Below, piece after piece: positions 9,140-18,266 of a stretch of 64,000 nucleotides of DNA. Below the pieces are notes generated by a model that was given only the letters and a program-made list of their open reading frames with translations, made no database searches and was not told the origin of the DNA. Within the stretch, counting starts at the first letter, position 1, and every line of letters starts with the position of its first letter. Made by a program: the position numbers and the translations under genes. Source of the DNA: Chitinophaga pinensis (lineage in GTDB: Bacteria > Bacteroidota > Bacteroidia > Chitinophagales > Chitinophagaceae); contig NZ_VOHS01000019.1 of the NCBI RefSeq assembly GCF_007896845.1, positions 1-64,000 of the forward strand. The letters run 5' to 3'.

Positions 9140-9956
9140 TCTGGCCGGCCTCTTGACCCAAGCCGCACAGGCGCAGGTAAAACCCGCTCCCGCGGCAGGA
9201 GATACCAGTATCAAAAGGACAACTACAGATACTTCCGCTCCCCGTAAACCGGTTAAAGCGACCGGAGAGGTATTACAGCCCGCAAAGAAAGACTCCTTCT
9301 ATATCACAGGAGGCGGACTTCGTTTAGGACTGGACATCAGCAGATTTGCCATTCATGCCTTTCAGCCATATCGGACCGACATTGCCATACAAGGAGATGT
9401 TCGTCTCGGCAGAAAAATCTATGCAGCTGCAGAAGTAGGATTTAACCGTACCTCTCATAGCGACTCAAGCTATACTTACAAAGGAAGCGGCGTATATACG
9501 ACCCTCGGTTTTGATTACGACTTCCTGAAAAAGAAAGATCCGAACGAAAAGAATATGGTGTACCTCGGGGTACGCTATGGATTTGCGAGAAATAGTTACG
9601 AAGCACCCAATTACCTCATCAAAGACGGTTATTGGGGCGTGGAAACACCCGGCTCATTTCCTAAAACCAATATGGTCGCTCACTGGATAGAATTTACCTT
9701 CGGTATGCGCGTGGAAGCATTGCCTAACTTCTTCCTCGGATGGGCCGTACGCGAAAAAGTCCTGCTAAGCAAAAACTCACCAGAGAGCTTCGATCCACTC
9801 GTCATTCCCGGATTCGGCAGTGGCTCTAAAAGTTCTCAGTTCGACCTGACCTATACAGTATCCTACTATATCCCCCTGTATAAGCTGAAGTTCAACGAAA
9901 CAAAACGAATGGAAAAGCTGAAGCGAAAAGAGGAGAAGAAGAAACTACGCCAGTAA
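9105..9956 (+). CDS. DUF6048-like outer-membrane beta-barrel protein
   Basis: A 283-aa exported protein: signal peptide 1-23 ending AQAQ, a Thr/Pro/Lys-rich linker to about residue 60, then amphipathic beta strands with alternating aromatic residues (FYITGGGLRLGLD, YAAAEVGFNRT, VYTTLGFDYDF, MVYLGVRYGFA, HWIEFTFGMRVE, FDLTYTVSYYIPLY). This looks like a small outer-membrane barrel. It ends in a Lys/Glu tail (MEKLKRKEEKKK), which is unusual because most barrels end in an aromatic residue. From memory it matches DUF6048, the partner of the upstream lipoprotein. Function unknown. Confidence 0.75.
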   Translation: MIRTFLYTLSISLAGLLTQAAQAQVKPAPAAGDTSIKRTTTDTSAPRKPVKATGEVLQPAKKDSFYITGGGLRLGLDISRFAIHAFQPYRTDIAIQGDVRLGRKIYAAAEVGFNRTSHSDSSYTYKGSGVYTTLGFDYDFLKKKDPNEKNMVYLGVRYGFARNSYEAPNYLIKDGYWGVETPGSFPKTNMVAHWIEFTFGMRVEALPNFFLGWAVREKVLLSKNSPESFDPLVIPGFGSGSKSSQFDLTYTVSYYIPLYKLKFNETKRMEKLKRKEEKKKLRQ

Positions 9957-9970
9957 CATCTCTACATATA

Positions 9971-10006
9971 AAAACGCCCATATTTACTGGTAAATATGGG
10001 CGTTTT
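9971..10006. terminator. Bidirectional terminator
   Basis: AAAACGCCCATATTTA (9971-9986) is followed by its exact complement (9991-10006). It has A and T runs on both sides and lies between converging genes, so it can serve both strands. Confidence 0.85.
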
Positions 10007-10061
10007 ACTTTATAACAGCAGCCTCACACAACTCAGCTGCATTTTAATGCCTGATCGGCCT

Positions 10062-10523
10062 TCAGACCTTCGCTTCTCTGATCATTTCTATGTGTGGAAT
10101 ATCATCTTCCAGATACATCTCACTACTCTGCTGAAAGCCCAGTGAACTGTAAAACTTATCCAGATACTGTTGTGCGCCTATTTTAATAGGCACTTTCCCG
10201 AAACGATCCTCCACCGTTGCAATGGAATGTTCCATCAACTTTCTGCCGGTACCATTGCCTCTGGCACGGGAAGAAGTCACCACGCGGCCAATCGAACACA
10301 TATCGAACTTGATACCGGGGCCGAAAATACGTGTATAGGCCACCAGTTCGTTGTCCAACGTATCATCATATCCCAGAATATGCAAGGCCAGCTGATCTGC
10401 ATTATCCATATCCTGAAACACACATTGCTGCTCTACAACAAACACTTCACTACGTAACCGCAACAAAGCATATAGCTCCTGTGTGGTCAGTTCCTCAAAT
10501 GTCTTAATGGTCCACTTTATCAT
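10062..10523 (-). CDS. ElaA-type GNAT acetyltransferase
   Basis: A 153-aa GNAT-fold N-acetyltransferase close to E. coli ElaA. It begins with WTIKTFEELTTQELYALLRLRSE, then VFVVEQQC, the usual ElaA opening. It contains the acetyl-CoA loop SIGRVVTSSRARGNGTGRKLM and ends with FYSSLGFQQSSEMYLEDDIPHIEM. The substrate is unknown. It is divergent from the ABC ATPase at 10679 and convergent with the DUF6048 gene. Confidence 0.85.
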   Translation of the reverse strand: MIKWTIKTFEELTTQELYALLRLRSEVFVVEQQCVFQDMDNADQLALHILGYDDTLDNELVAYTRIFGPGIKFDMCSIGRVVTSSRARGNGTGRKLMEHSIATVEDRFGKVPIKIGAQQYLDKFYSSLGFQQSSEMYLEDDIPHIEMIREAKV

Positions 10524-10678
10524 AAGAAGAGGATTTTATTGATTCCCAGATGCAAGATAATCAATTACTAATGTCATGAAAGAATAGGCTCATCCATCGT
10601 AATTACTCATAAAACAATATCCCTGAATCCGGTAATAAATAATAATTTAGTGCGAATTAACGAGAAACAGCATAGATT

Positions 10679-12178
10679 ATGAGTACCCAAGCCATGCCAT
10701 TCCTTTCATTGGAGCATATCACTGTTCGTTACCTGGACAAGACCCTTTTCACCGGCCTGGACTGGCATATCAACAAAGGAGAACAATGGGCGATCACTGG
10801 CCCCAGCGGTTCCGGAAAATCAGCCCTGCTAAGTACTATAGCCGGAAAATTCAACGTTATTAACGGTAGGATACAACATCATTTCAGTGATACCTATCGT
10901 AGCGAACATACGGTTACCGATCCATACTTCACCTACCGCGACCTTTTGGCTCTGGTAGGCCACCATCATACTTTCAGAAACCGCTCCAATACTACAACGG
11001 ACTTCTATTATCAGCAGAGATTCAACAGTATGGACTCATCGGATGCACCGACTGTACGGGAATACCTCTACGGAGAATCCGGCGGTACGCCTGAAGAGAC
11101 CCCGATACTGGAACCACTGAGGATCCCGGCACTGATGGACAAAGAACTGATCAAACTCTCCAACGGAGAAACCCGTCGTGTAATGATCGCAAAGTCCCTG
11201 CTGAAACAACCTGTACTGCTCATGCTGGATAATCCCTTTACCGGACTGGATGTGCAGACGCGCAAGCTTTTCAGCGAGATGGTGAATAAGATCATCGCCA
11301 ATGGTACAACTGTCCTGTTGGTGACCTCTCCTTCAGAAGTTCCTGAAAATATCACCCATGTACTGACACTGGACGAAGGCCGGGTAACCGGAAAGTATAC
11401 ACGGGAAGAATATCTGAAAATACCTCAGCCGCTCAGCACACAAGACTGGCAGGTGGATGAAGACAAGATCAGGGCGATCGTCAAAAACACGAAATCCCCG
11501 TTTGAAACCATCATCCGGATGGACCATATAAAAGTGCAGTATGGCGAACATTTGATACTGGACGATGTTAACTGGTTAGTGAAACCCAATGATAAATGGG
11601 CCCTTTTAGGTCATAATGGCGCCGGTAAATCAACCCTGCTGAGCCTGATCAATGGCGATAATCCACAGGCTTATGCACAGGAGCTTTACCTGTTCGACCG
11701 TAAACGTGGCACCGGAGAAAGTATCTGGGACATCAAAAAGAAGATAGGTTTTGTGTCTCCCGAGCTCCACCAATACTTTCAGGCAGGCAGTAATTGTCTG
11801 CAGGTAGTCGTTTCCGGATTTTTTGACATCATTGGCAGCAGTAAACCGGGTACAGAAGAGCAACGGGCGCATGCCGCCGCATGGATGGATATCCTTGATA
11901 TCGCTTCATACGCCTCCCACGCTTTCAAAGGTGTACCCGAAAGTGTACAGCGACTGACCCTACTGGCCCGCGCACTGGTAAAAGAGCCCCCATTGCTTAT
12001 CTTTGACGAACCCTGTCAGGGACTGGACCAGCAACAAAAAGAACACTTTAAACATGTAATAGATACCCTGTGTAATGTGATGGATCTAACCCTGATCTTT
12101 GTTACACATTATCAGGAAGAAATTCCATCGGCCGTTACCAAAGTATTAAAACTGGAAAGGGGAAAGGTCATATATTAA
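10679..12178 (+). CDS. Tandem ABC ATPase, ModF-like
   Basis: A 499-aa soluble protein made of two ABC ATPase domains with no membrane segments. Domain 1 has Walker A GPSGSGKSALL, signature LSNGETRRVMIA and Walker B VLLMLDNP. Domain 2 has GHNGAGKSTLL and Walker B LLIFDEPCQGLD, with an atypical signature (VQRLTLLARAL) that lacks the canonical SGG. The arrangement matches the ModF/PhrA group often annotated for molybdenum transport, but there is no mod permease beside it, so the role is open. It is separated by 50 bp from the next gene. Confidence 0.8.
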   Translation: MSTQAMPFLSLEHITVRYLDKTLFTGLDWHINKGEQWAITGPSGSGKSALLSTIAGKFNVINGRIQHHFSDTYRSEHTVTDPYFTYRDLLALVGHHHTFRNRSNTTTDFYYQQRFNSMDSSDAPTVREYLYGESGGTPEETPILEPLRIPALMDKELIKLSNGETRRVMIAKSLLKQPVLLMLDNPFTGLDVQTRKLFSEMVNKIIANGTTVLLVTSPSEVPENITHVLTLDEGRVTGKYTREEYLKIPQPLSTQDWQVDEDKIRAIVKNTKSPFETIIRMDHIKVQYGEHLILDDVNWLVKPNDKWALLGHNGAGKSTLLSLINGDNPQAYAQELYLFDRKRGTGESIWDIKKKIGFVSPELHQYFQAGSNCLQVVVSGFFDIIGSSKPGTEEQRAHAAAWMDILDIASYASHAFKGVPESVQRLTLLARALVKEPPLLIFDEPCQGLDQQQKEHFKHVIDTLCNVMDLTLIFVTHYQEEIPSAVTKVLKLERGKVIY

Positions 12179-12228
12179 TTTAATAACACATTTGTTTACC
12201 TTTATATCTTAAACAGCATTTAAGCCTC

Positions 12229-15200
12229 ATGGGTCCCAAAAAACGTCTGGCGGTCGTCTCCGCCTTTGCTGTGTGCCTGTTAATCTCTTGCATCACAGCC
12301 TGTAGAAATACAAAAAAAGTCATGAACCCTGCACTGGCGAAATACATCGAAGCCTATACCGCCGGTGTTATTTCCAGGCAGAGCACCATCCGGGTACAAT
12401 TAACCAGTAATGTGAATGTAACCCATACACAGAATGAGCCTGTGGATGAAGATCTTTTCAAATTCAGCCCCGGTATCAAAGGGAAAGCCTACTGGGTGGA
12501 TGCGACCACGATCGAATTCCGCCCGGACGCCAACCTTGAAGCCGGCAAAACCTATAATGCCACTTTTAAACTGGGTAAGGTGATGAAGGTGGAAAGCGAT
12601 CTGAAAGAATTTGACTTCGAATTCAAGGTCATCAAACCTTCCTACGCTATTGAGGATTACGGTCTGAAAGCCACCAATAGCAGTACTCTGAATAAAATGA
12701 CCTTTTCCGGCGCCATCACGACCGCCGATACCGAAGATCCACAACAGATCGAAAAAATCTTAAGCGCTTCTTATCAGGGTAAAAAGGTGGCGATCACCTG
12801 GCAGCACAATGCGGCTGATAAGATCTCTACCTTCACCATCGACAATCTGGCTCGTGCAGATAAAGGTCAGGGTTCCCGTCAACTGGAAATCAACTGGGAC
12901 GGTAAACCCCTGAAAGTAGACAATGTATCTGGTAAAAAGACTATAGAAGTACCCGCTATCTCCGACTTCAAAGTACTGGAAGTACGTGCGGTAGCCGAAG
13001 AAGAGCAATATATTCTGGTACAATTCTCTGATCCTGTCAGCGTTGCTCAGTCCCTGGATGGCCTGATCGGCGTAAGTGGCGTAAGCGATCTCCGCTTCTC
13101 CATCGACGGTAGTGAAGTAAAAGTATTCGGTCCTAACAGATTTGAAGGCAACTATAATGTCATCGTCAATGAAGGAATACTGAATGTGGCGGATTCAAAA
13201 CTCGAACAGAGCTTTTCTGCGAATGTAGTCTTCGAAAACACACAGCCTTCCGTGACCATTCCGGGTAAAGGAGTCATCCTGCCGGAAAGTAATAAACTGG
13301 TGATGCCATTCGAAGCAGTGAACCTCAGTGCTGTAGATGTGACCATCATCAAGATCTATGAGAATAATATCCCGCAATATCTCCAGCAGAACTCACTGGA
13401 TGGTAGTCAGGAACTGCGCCGTGTAGGTCGTCCGGTAGTGGAAAAGACCATTCGCCTCGATGCTGATAAATCCCTGAACCTGCATAAACGCAATCGCTTC
13501 TTCCTCGATATGGAGAAACTGCTGCGTACCGAGCCGGGCGCCATCTATCGTGTGACCATCGGTTTCCGTAAATCCTACTCCCTGCTGGGTTGTTCTTCTA
13601 CCGATAGCGGCAGCGAAGGCGAAGGCAACAGCGAAGAAAGCGAAGAGGAATATTATGGCGGTTATTACGGCAATGATAAGATAGATGAAGACGATGATTT
13701 CTGGCGCCGCTATGACAGCTATTATCCTTACGGTTATTCCTGGGAACAGCGCGATAACCCATGTTCAAATTCTTACTACAATAAAGACAGATGGGCTTCC
13801 CGTAACGTCTTCTCCTCCAATATCGGTCTGACCGCTAAAAGAGGAAATGACAACAGCATGCTCATTGCTGTAACAGATATCCGCGACACCAAACCAATGA
13901 TCGGTGTTGAACTGGAACTGCTCGATTACCAGAATCAGGTGATCTTCAAAACCAAGAGTGATGGGGACGGATTGGCTACTTTCGACCTGAAACGTAAACC
14001 ATACCTGCTCATTGCTAAGAAAGATGCAGAAAGAGGCTACCTGAAACTCGATGATGGTAACTCCCTGCCATTGGGTCGTTTTGATGTAAAAGGAGAGGAA
14101 GTACAGAGTGGTATCAAAGGATTCCTCTACGGCGAACGTGGTGTATGGCGTCCGGGAGATACCCTGTTCCTGTCTTTCATCCTCGAAGACAAACAAAAGA
14201 AACTGCCGGAGAATCACCCGGTAACACTGGAGCTGTACAATCCAAAAGGACAGCTGTACAGACAACTCAATGCTTTACAGTCCGTAAATGGATTCTATAG
14301 CTTCACAACAGCAACCGGCGCAAATGACCCTACCGGTAACTGGACCGCTAAAGTAAAAGTAGGTGGCGCCGTATTTACCAAAAACCTGCGTATTGAAACA
14401 GTGAAGCCAAACAGGCTGAAAATAGACCTGAACTTTGGTAAGAATACCACACTTTCCAAAGCAGATGCGACAGAAGGTACCCTGAACGCACGCTGGCTAT
14501 TTGGTGCTACCGCGCAAAACCTGAAAGCGAAAGTAGACGTCTCTTTAACACAACAGACGACCAGCTTCAAAAACTTCCAGAACTATCATTTTGATGATCC
14601 GATCACACACTTCGAATCAGAAAGCAAGACGATCTTCGAAAGTAGTCTGAATGAAAACGGTACTGCTCCGGTGAAAGTAAATCTGCCACTCGGCAAACTG
14701 GCTCCGGGCCAGCTGAAAGCCAGCTTTGAGATCAAAGTATTTGAGCCGGGCGGCGATTTCAGTATCGATCATTTTTCCATGCCATACAATCCGTTCGCCA
14801 GCTATGCAGGTATCAGAATGCCTGAAGGCGATCGTATGACAGGTATGCTGCTCACCGATAAAGATCACCCGATCAGCATTGTCAATATAGATGAAAATGG
14901 GAACCTGCTCAGCGGTAATCAGGAAGTACAGGTTGAACTGTACAAAGTACGCTGGCGCTGGTGGTGGGATGAAAACAGTGACGATGAATTCAGCAACTTC
15001 ACACAGGATAGCTACAATCAGCTGCTGAAGAAAGAAACCGTGACATTACATGGTGGTAAAGGCACCTGGAACCTGCAGATCAAATATCCTGACTGGGGTC
15101 GCTATCTCGTGCGCGTAAAAGACCTGAAGAGTGGTCATACCACCGGACAGGCCGTATACATCGACTGGCCGGGATGGGCAGAGAGAGTACAGAAAGAAAA

Positions 15201-17823
15201 TCCTTCCGAGGCAGCGATGCTGGTGTTTACATCAGATAAGAGCCAATATAACGTAGGTGATGATATCACCCTTACTATCCCAAGCAGCGAAGGCGGCCGC
15301 GGACTGGTAAGCATAGAAAGCGGTAGTAAAGTACTGAAGACTTTCTGGATCACCACAGAGAAAGGACAAACCGTTTATAAGTTCAAGGCGGAAAAAGAAA
15401 TGTCGCCTAACATCTATGTAAACGTGAGCCTGCTCCAAAAACATGCACAAACCGTAAACGACCTGCCAATACGCATGTATGGTGTTATTCCGATCACGAT
15501 CAATGATGCCAATACAGTCCTGAAACCAGTGATCAGCATGCCTGATAAACTGGAACCGGAACAGAATGCCAGCATCACCGTATCTGAAGCAAACGGTAAA
15601 GCCATGACCTACACCATCGCACTGGTGGATGAAGGCCTGCTGGACCTGACCCGTTTCAAAACACCGGATCCACATAGCGCGTTCTATGCACGTGAAGCAT
15701 TGGGTGTGAAAACCTGGGATCTCTTCGACTACGTAATCGGTGCATGGGGTGGCGATATGGAACGTATCCTCAGCATTGGTGGTGACGAAGGACTGAATAA
15801 AAATGCCGGCAGCGCTAAAGCAAATCGCTTCAAGCCTGTGGTAATATTCATGGGACCATTCACTTCCAAAGGAGGCAAACAGACACATAACTTCAAACTG
15901 CCACCATACGTAGGTTCTGTGAAAGCGATGGTAGTAGCAGGACAAGACGGTGCTTACGGTGCTGCTGAAAAAGTAGTAGCTGTGAAAAAACCGTTAATGC
16001 TGCTGACTACATTACCACGCGTATTGGGACCTGCAGAGACTATCCAGTTGCCGGTAACTGTATTCGGTATGGAGAATAATATCCGTTCGGCTAAAGTAAC
16101 TCTGGCGACCAGCCCTCTGCTGGAAGTAGTAGGCGAGCGTACCAAAACCGTTACGTTCACACAGCCCGGTGAACAGATCGTATACTTTGATGTACGAGTT
16201 AAACCACAGGTAGGTGTAGCAAAAGTGAAAGTAACCGCTACCAGCGGCGCTGCGAAAGCAGAAGACGAAACAGAACTGGAAGTGCGCAATCCTAATCCGG
16301 TGATCACAACTGTACAGGAATCCACTTTACAGGCTGGTCAAAACTGGAGCACAGGTTACAAACCTGCTGGTATGGCCGGTACCAATACAGGTGTACTGGA
16401 AGTATCGACTATTCCGTCACTGAATCTGGCAAAACGCCTGAACTATCTGATACAATATCCACATGGCTGCGTAGAACAAACTACCTCCAGTGTATTCCCG
16501 CAACTGGCACTGAACCAGCTGATGGATCTGAAACCAAACGAACTGGCGAATATCGAGAAAAACGTAAAAGCCGGTATCGGACGCCTGAAAGGCTTCCAGA
16601 CTTCTGACGGAGGTCTGAGCTACTGGCCGGGTGAAGCAAAAGCAGATGAGTGGGGTACCAACTATGCCGGTCACTTCCTGCTGGAAGCACAGGCAAAAGG
16701 ATACGAACTGCCAACAGGTATGCTCGACCAATGGAAGAAATATCAGCGTAATAAGGCGGGTTCATGGGCGCCGTCCACTGCCAACTTCTATGGTGGCGAC
16801 CTCACACAGGCATATCGTCTCTACCTGCTGGCACTGGCTAAGATACCAGAACTGGGTGCGATGAACCGCCTGAAAGAATTCAAGTACCTGTCTGTTGAAG
16901 CAAAATGGAGACTGGCTGCTGCCTATAAATTGTCCGGTCAGCCGGAACTGGCAAACAGTCTGGTACAGGGCTTACCAATGGAGGTAAAACCATTCAATCA
17001 GCTGGGTGGCACCTTCGGTTCCGACCTGCGTGATAAAGCGATGATACTGGAAACATTGACTATCCTCGGACAGCGTAACCGCGCTAACGAAATGTTACGT
17101 CAGATTGCCGCTAACCTGTCACAGGAATCATGGTACAGCACACAAACTACAGCATACGCACTCATTGCAGTAGCAAAGTATTGTGGTGTAAATACCAGCG
17201 GTAACAAAATGAGCTTCAGTTACACGATCAACGGCAGCAGTAATACAGTGAATGCCACTTCTTATGTAGCACAGGTACCTGTAACTACCAATACAGATGG
17301 TAACATCAGTATCCAGAATAAAGGCCAGAACGTACTGTACACCCGCCTGATACTGCAGGGACGTCCGGAAGCTGGTCAGGAACCAAACGTTCCGAACAAT
17401 CCTGATGTACTGGATATACAGGTGAAATACAGCACCCGTGATGGTAAAGTACTGGATCCTGCCTCTCTGCGTCAGGGAGCTGATTTCATGGCAACCGTAA
17501 CGATCCATAATCCGGGTAAACGTGGTTACTACGAACAGATGGCACTGACTGAAATATTCCCGAGCGGATGGGAAATCATCAACACCCGCCTGCTGGAAAA
17601 TGACAGCACCTTCAGTTCATCACCATTTACTTACAAAGACATCCGTGACGACAGGGTATACACCTACTTCAACATTGAAGAAGGTAAAACCCGCACTTAC
17701 AACGTCCTGCTGAACGCAGCCTACCTCGGCCGTTATTACCTGCCAGCAGTAGCCTGTGAAGCAATGTATGACAATACCATACACGCCTTCCTCCCGGGCA
17801 AATGGGTAGAAGTTGTTAAGTAA
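12229..17823 (+). CDS. Bacterial alpha-2-macroglobulin lipoprotein
   Basis: An 1864-aa alpha-2-macroglobulin, a periplasmic trap for attacking proteases (YfhM class). The signal peptide carries two possible lipobox cysteines, C21 (LISC) and C25 (ITAC). Macroglobulin domains follow. The thioester motif C1414-V-E-Q1417 is intact within YPHGCVEQTTS and is followed by the alpha-helical toroid (LKGFQTSDGGLSYWPG). The protein pairs with the PBP 1C gene downstream, as in many Gram-negatives; the pair is thought to guard and repair the wall after envelope breach. An odd acidic and Tyr-rich insert (about residues 460-525, with SEGEGNSEESEEEYYGGYYG) lies between macroglobulin domains. The family normally has about 1500-2000 residues. 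Confidence 0.93.
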   Translation: MGPKKRLAVVSAFAVCLLISCITACRNTKKVMNPALAKYIEAYTAGVISRQSTIRVQLTSNVNVTHTQNEPVDEDLFKFSPGIKGKAYWVDATTIEFRPDANLEAGKTYNATFKLGKVMKVESDLKEFDFEFKVIKPSYAIEDYGLKATNSSTLNKMTFSGAITTADTEDPQQIEKILSASYQGKKVAITWQHNAADKISTFTIDNLARADKGQGSRQLEINWDGKPLKVDNVSGKKTIEVPAISDFKVLEVRAVAEEEQYILVQFSDPVSVAQSLDGLIGVSGVSDLRFSIDGSEVKVFGPNRFEGNYNVIVNEGILNVADSKLEQSFSANVVFENTQPSVTIPGKGVILPESNKLVMPFEAVNLSAVDVTIIKIYENNIPQYLQQNSLDGSQELRRVGRPVVEKTIRLDADKSLNLHKRNRFFLDMEKLLRTEPGAIYRVTIGFRKSYSLLGCSSTDSGSEGEGNSEESEEEYYGGYYGNDKIDEDDDFWRRYDSYYPYGYSWEQRDNPCSNSYYNKDRWASRNVFSSNIGLTAKRGNDNSMLIAVTDIRDTKPMIGVELELLDYQNQVIFKTKSDGDGLATFDLKRKPYLLIAKKDAERGYLKLDDGNSLPLGRFDVKGEEVQSGIKGFLYGERGVWRPGDTLFLSFILEDKQKKLPENHPVTLELYNPKGQLYRQLNALQSVNGFYSFTTATGANDPTGNWTAKVKVGGAVFTKNLRIETVKPNRLKIDLNFGKNTTLSKADATEGTLNARWLFGATAQNLKAKVDVSLTQQTTSFKNFQNYHFDDPITHFESESKTIFESSLNENGTAPVKVNLPLGKLAPGQLKASFEIKVFEPGGDFSIDHFSMPYNPFASYAGIRMPEGDRMTGMLLTDKDHPISIVNIDENGNLLSGNQEVQVELYKVRWRWWWDENSDDEFSNFTQDSYNQLLKKETVTLHGGKGTWNLQIKYPDWGRYLVRVKDLKSGHTTGQAVYIDWPGWAERVQKENPSEAAMLVFTSDKSQYNVGDDITLTIPSSEGGRGLVSIESGSKVLKTFWITTEKGQTVYKFKAEKEMSPNIYVNVSLLQKHAQTVNDLPIRMYGVIPITINDANTVLKPVISMPDKLEPEQNASITVSEANGKAMTYTIALVDEGLLDLTRFKTPDPHSAFYAREALGVKTWDLFDYVIGAWGGDMERILSIGGDEGLNKNAGSAKANRFKPVVIFMGPFTSKGGKQTHNFKLPPYVGSVKAMVVAGQDGAYGAAEKVVAVKKPLMLLTTLPRVLGPAETIQLPVTVFGMENNIRSAKVTLATSPLLEVVGERTKTVTFTQPGEQIVYFDVRVKPQVGVAKVKVTATSGAAKAEDETELEVRNPNPVITTVQESTLQAGQNWSTGYKPAGMAGTNTGVLEVSTIPSLNLAKRLNYLIQYPHGCVEQTTSSVFPQLALNQLMDLKPNELANIEKNVKAGIGRLKGFQTSDGGLSYWPGEAKADEWGTNYAGHFLLEAQAKGYELPTGMLDQWKKYQRNKAGSWAPSTANFYGGDLTQAYRLYLLALAKIPELGAMNRLKEFKYLSVEAKWRLAAAYKLSGQPELANSLVQGLPMEVKPFNQLGGTFGSDLRDKAMILETLTILGQRNRANEMLRQIAANLSQESWYSTQTTAYALIAVAKYCGVNTSGNKMSFSYTINGSSNTVNATSYVAQVPVTTNTDGNISIQNKGQNVLYTRLILQGRPEAGQEPNVPNNPDVLDIQVKYSTRDGKVLDPASLRQGADFMATVTIHNPGKRGYYEQMALTEIFPSGWEIINTRLLENDSTFSSSPFTYKDIRDDRVYTYFNIEEGKTRTYNVLLNAAYLGRYYLPAVACEAMYDNTIHAFLPGKWVEVVK

Positions 17824-17882
17824 TCAGGAATCAGTAATCAGAAATTACAAATCAGGAATTACAATCAGGAATCAATCCCATA
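17822..17882 (+). repeat. Degenerate ATCAGGAAT direct repeats
   Basis: ATCAGGAAT or close variants occur about five times in 55 nt right after the macroglobulin stop codon, interleaved with ATTACA. No function is evident. Confidence 0.6.
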
Positions 17883-17913
17883 AAACGGCGCTTCGATAAC
17901 CGAAGCGCCGTTT
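17883..17913 (+). terminator. Terminator after the macroglobulin gene
   Basis: AAACGGCGCTTCG (17883-17895) pairs perfectly with 17901-17913 around a 5-nt loop, then ACTTTTA. It separates the macroglobulin gene from pbpC, so the two are probably not one strict operon. Confidence 0.8.
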
Positions 17914-17929
17914 ACTTTTACCAAACCCC

Positions 17930-18254
17930 ATTACCTCCCAACGCCCCAAAGCTCACAAGGACGCAGGAATAATGCGAAGGTTACAGATGGTAAAGCGGAC
18001 CTTAGCCCGTCCCCTGCAAAAAAGCCAACGCCCACCAAAGCTCCAACCCCCAGCCCACCACCAACCGCCACATCCACCTGCTTAACGGGCCCCAGTCCGC
18101 GACACCATCTGCAACCGCAGCGTATCTCCTGTCCCATAAATTCACCCACCATCTGCAACCACAGCGTACCTCCCACATCCCCCATCTCAAACCACAACAC
18201 ATCAATTCATACCCCACTACCATCTGAAACCGCAACTCCCTTCCCATAAATTCG
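17930..18254. repeat. C-rich spacer with degenerate tandem repeats
   Basis: The plus strand is very rich in C and poor in G and T. CACCATCTGCAACCGCAGCGTA recurs in variants near 18101, 18149 and 18219 (the last as ACCATCTGAAACCGCAACTC), and CCCATAAATTC recurs near 18132 and 18244. The repeats look like duplicated copies of the pbpC upstream region. The minus-strand frames here (17931-18200, 18002-18304) are low-complexity Gly/Trp-rich artefacts. Confidence 0.55.
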
Positions 18255-18262
18255 TAATTTAG
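18255..18262 (+). promoter_or_regulatory. Start-proximal -7-like box of pbpC
   Basis: CGTAATTTAG lies directly before the ATG, with TAATTTA ending 5 nt upstream of it, the same spacing as before the gene at 8660. A leaderless transcript is likely if this box is used. Confidence 0.35.
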
Positions 18263-18266
18263 CACC

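Noticed and set aside
17822..18254. A possible CRISPR array in the repeats before pbpC
   Set aside because: The units are degenerate and irregularly spaced with no constant repeat or spacers, and there are no cas genes.
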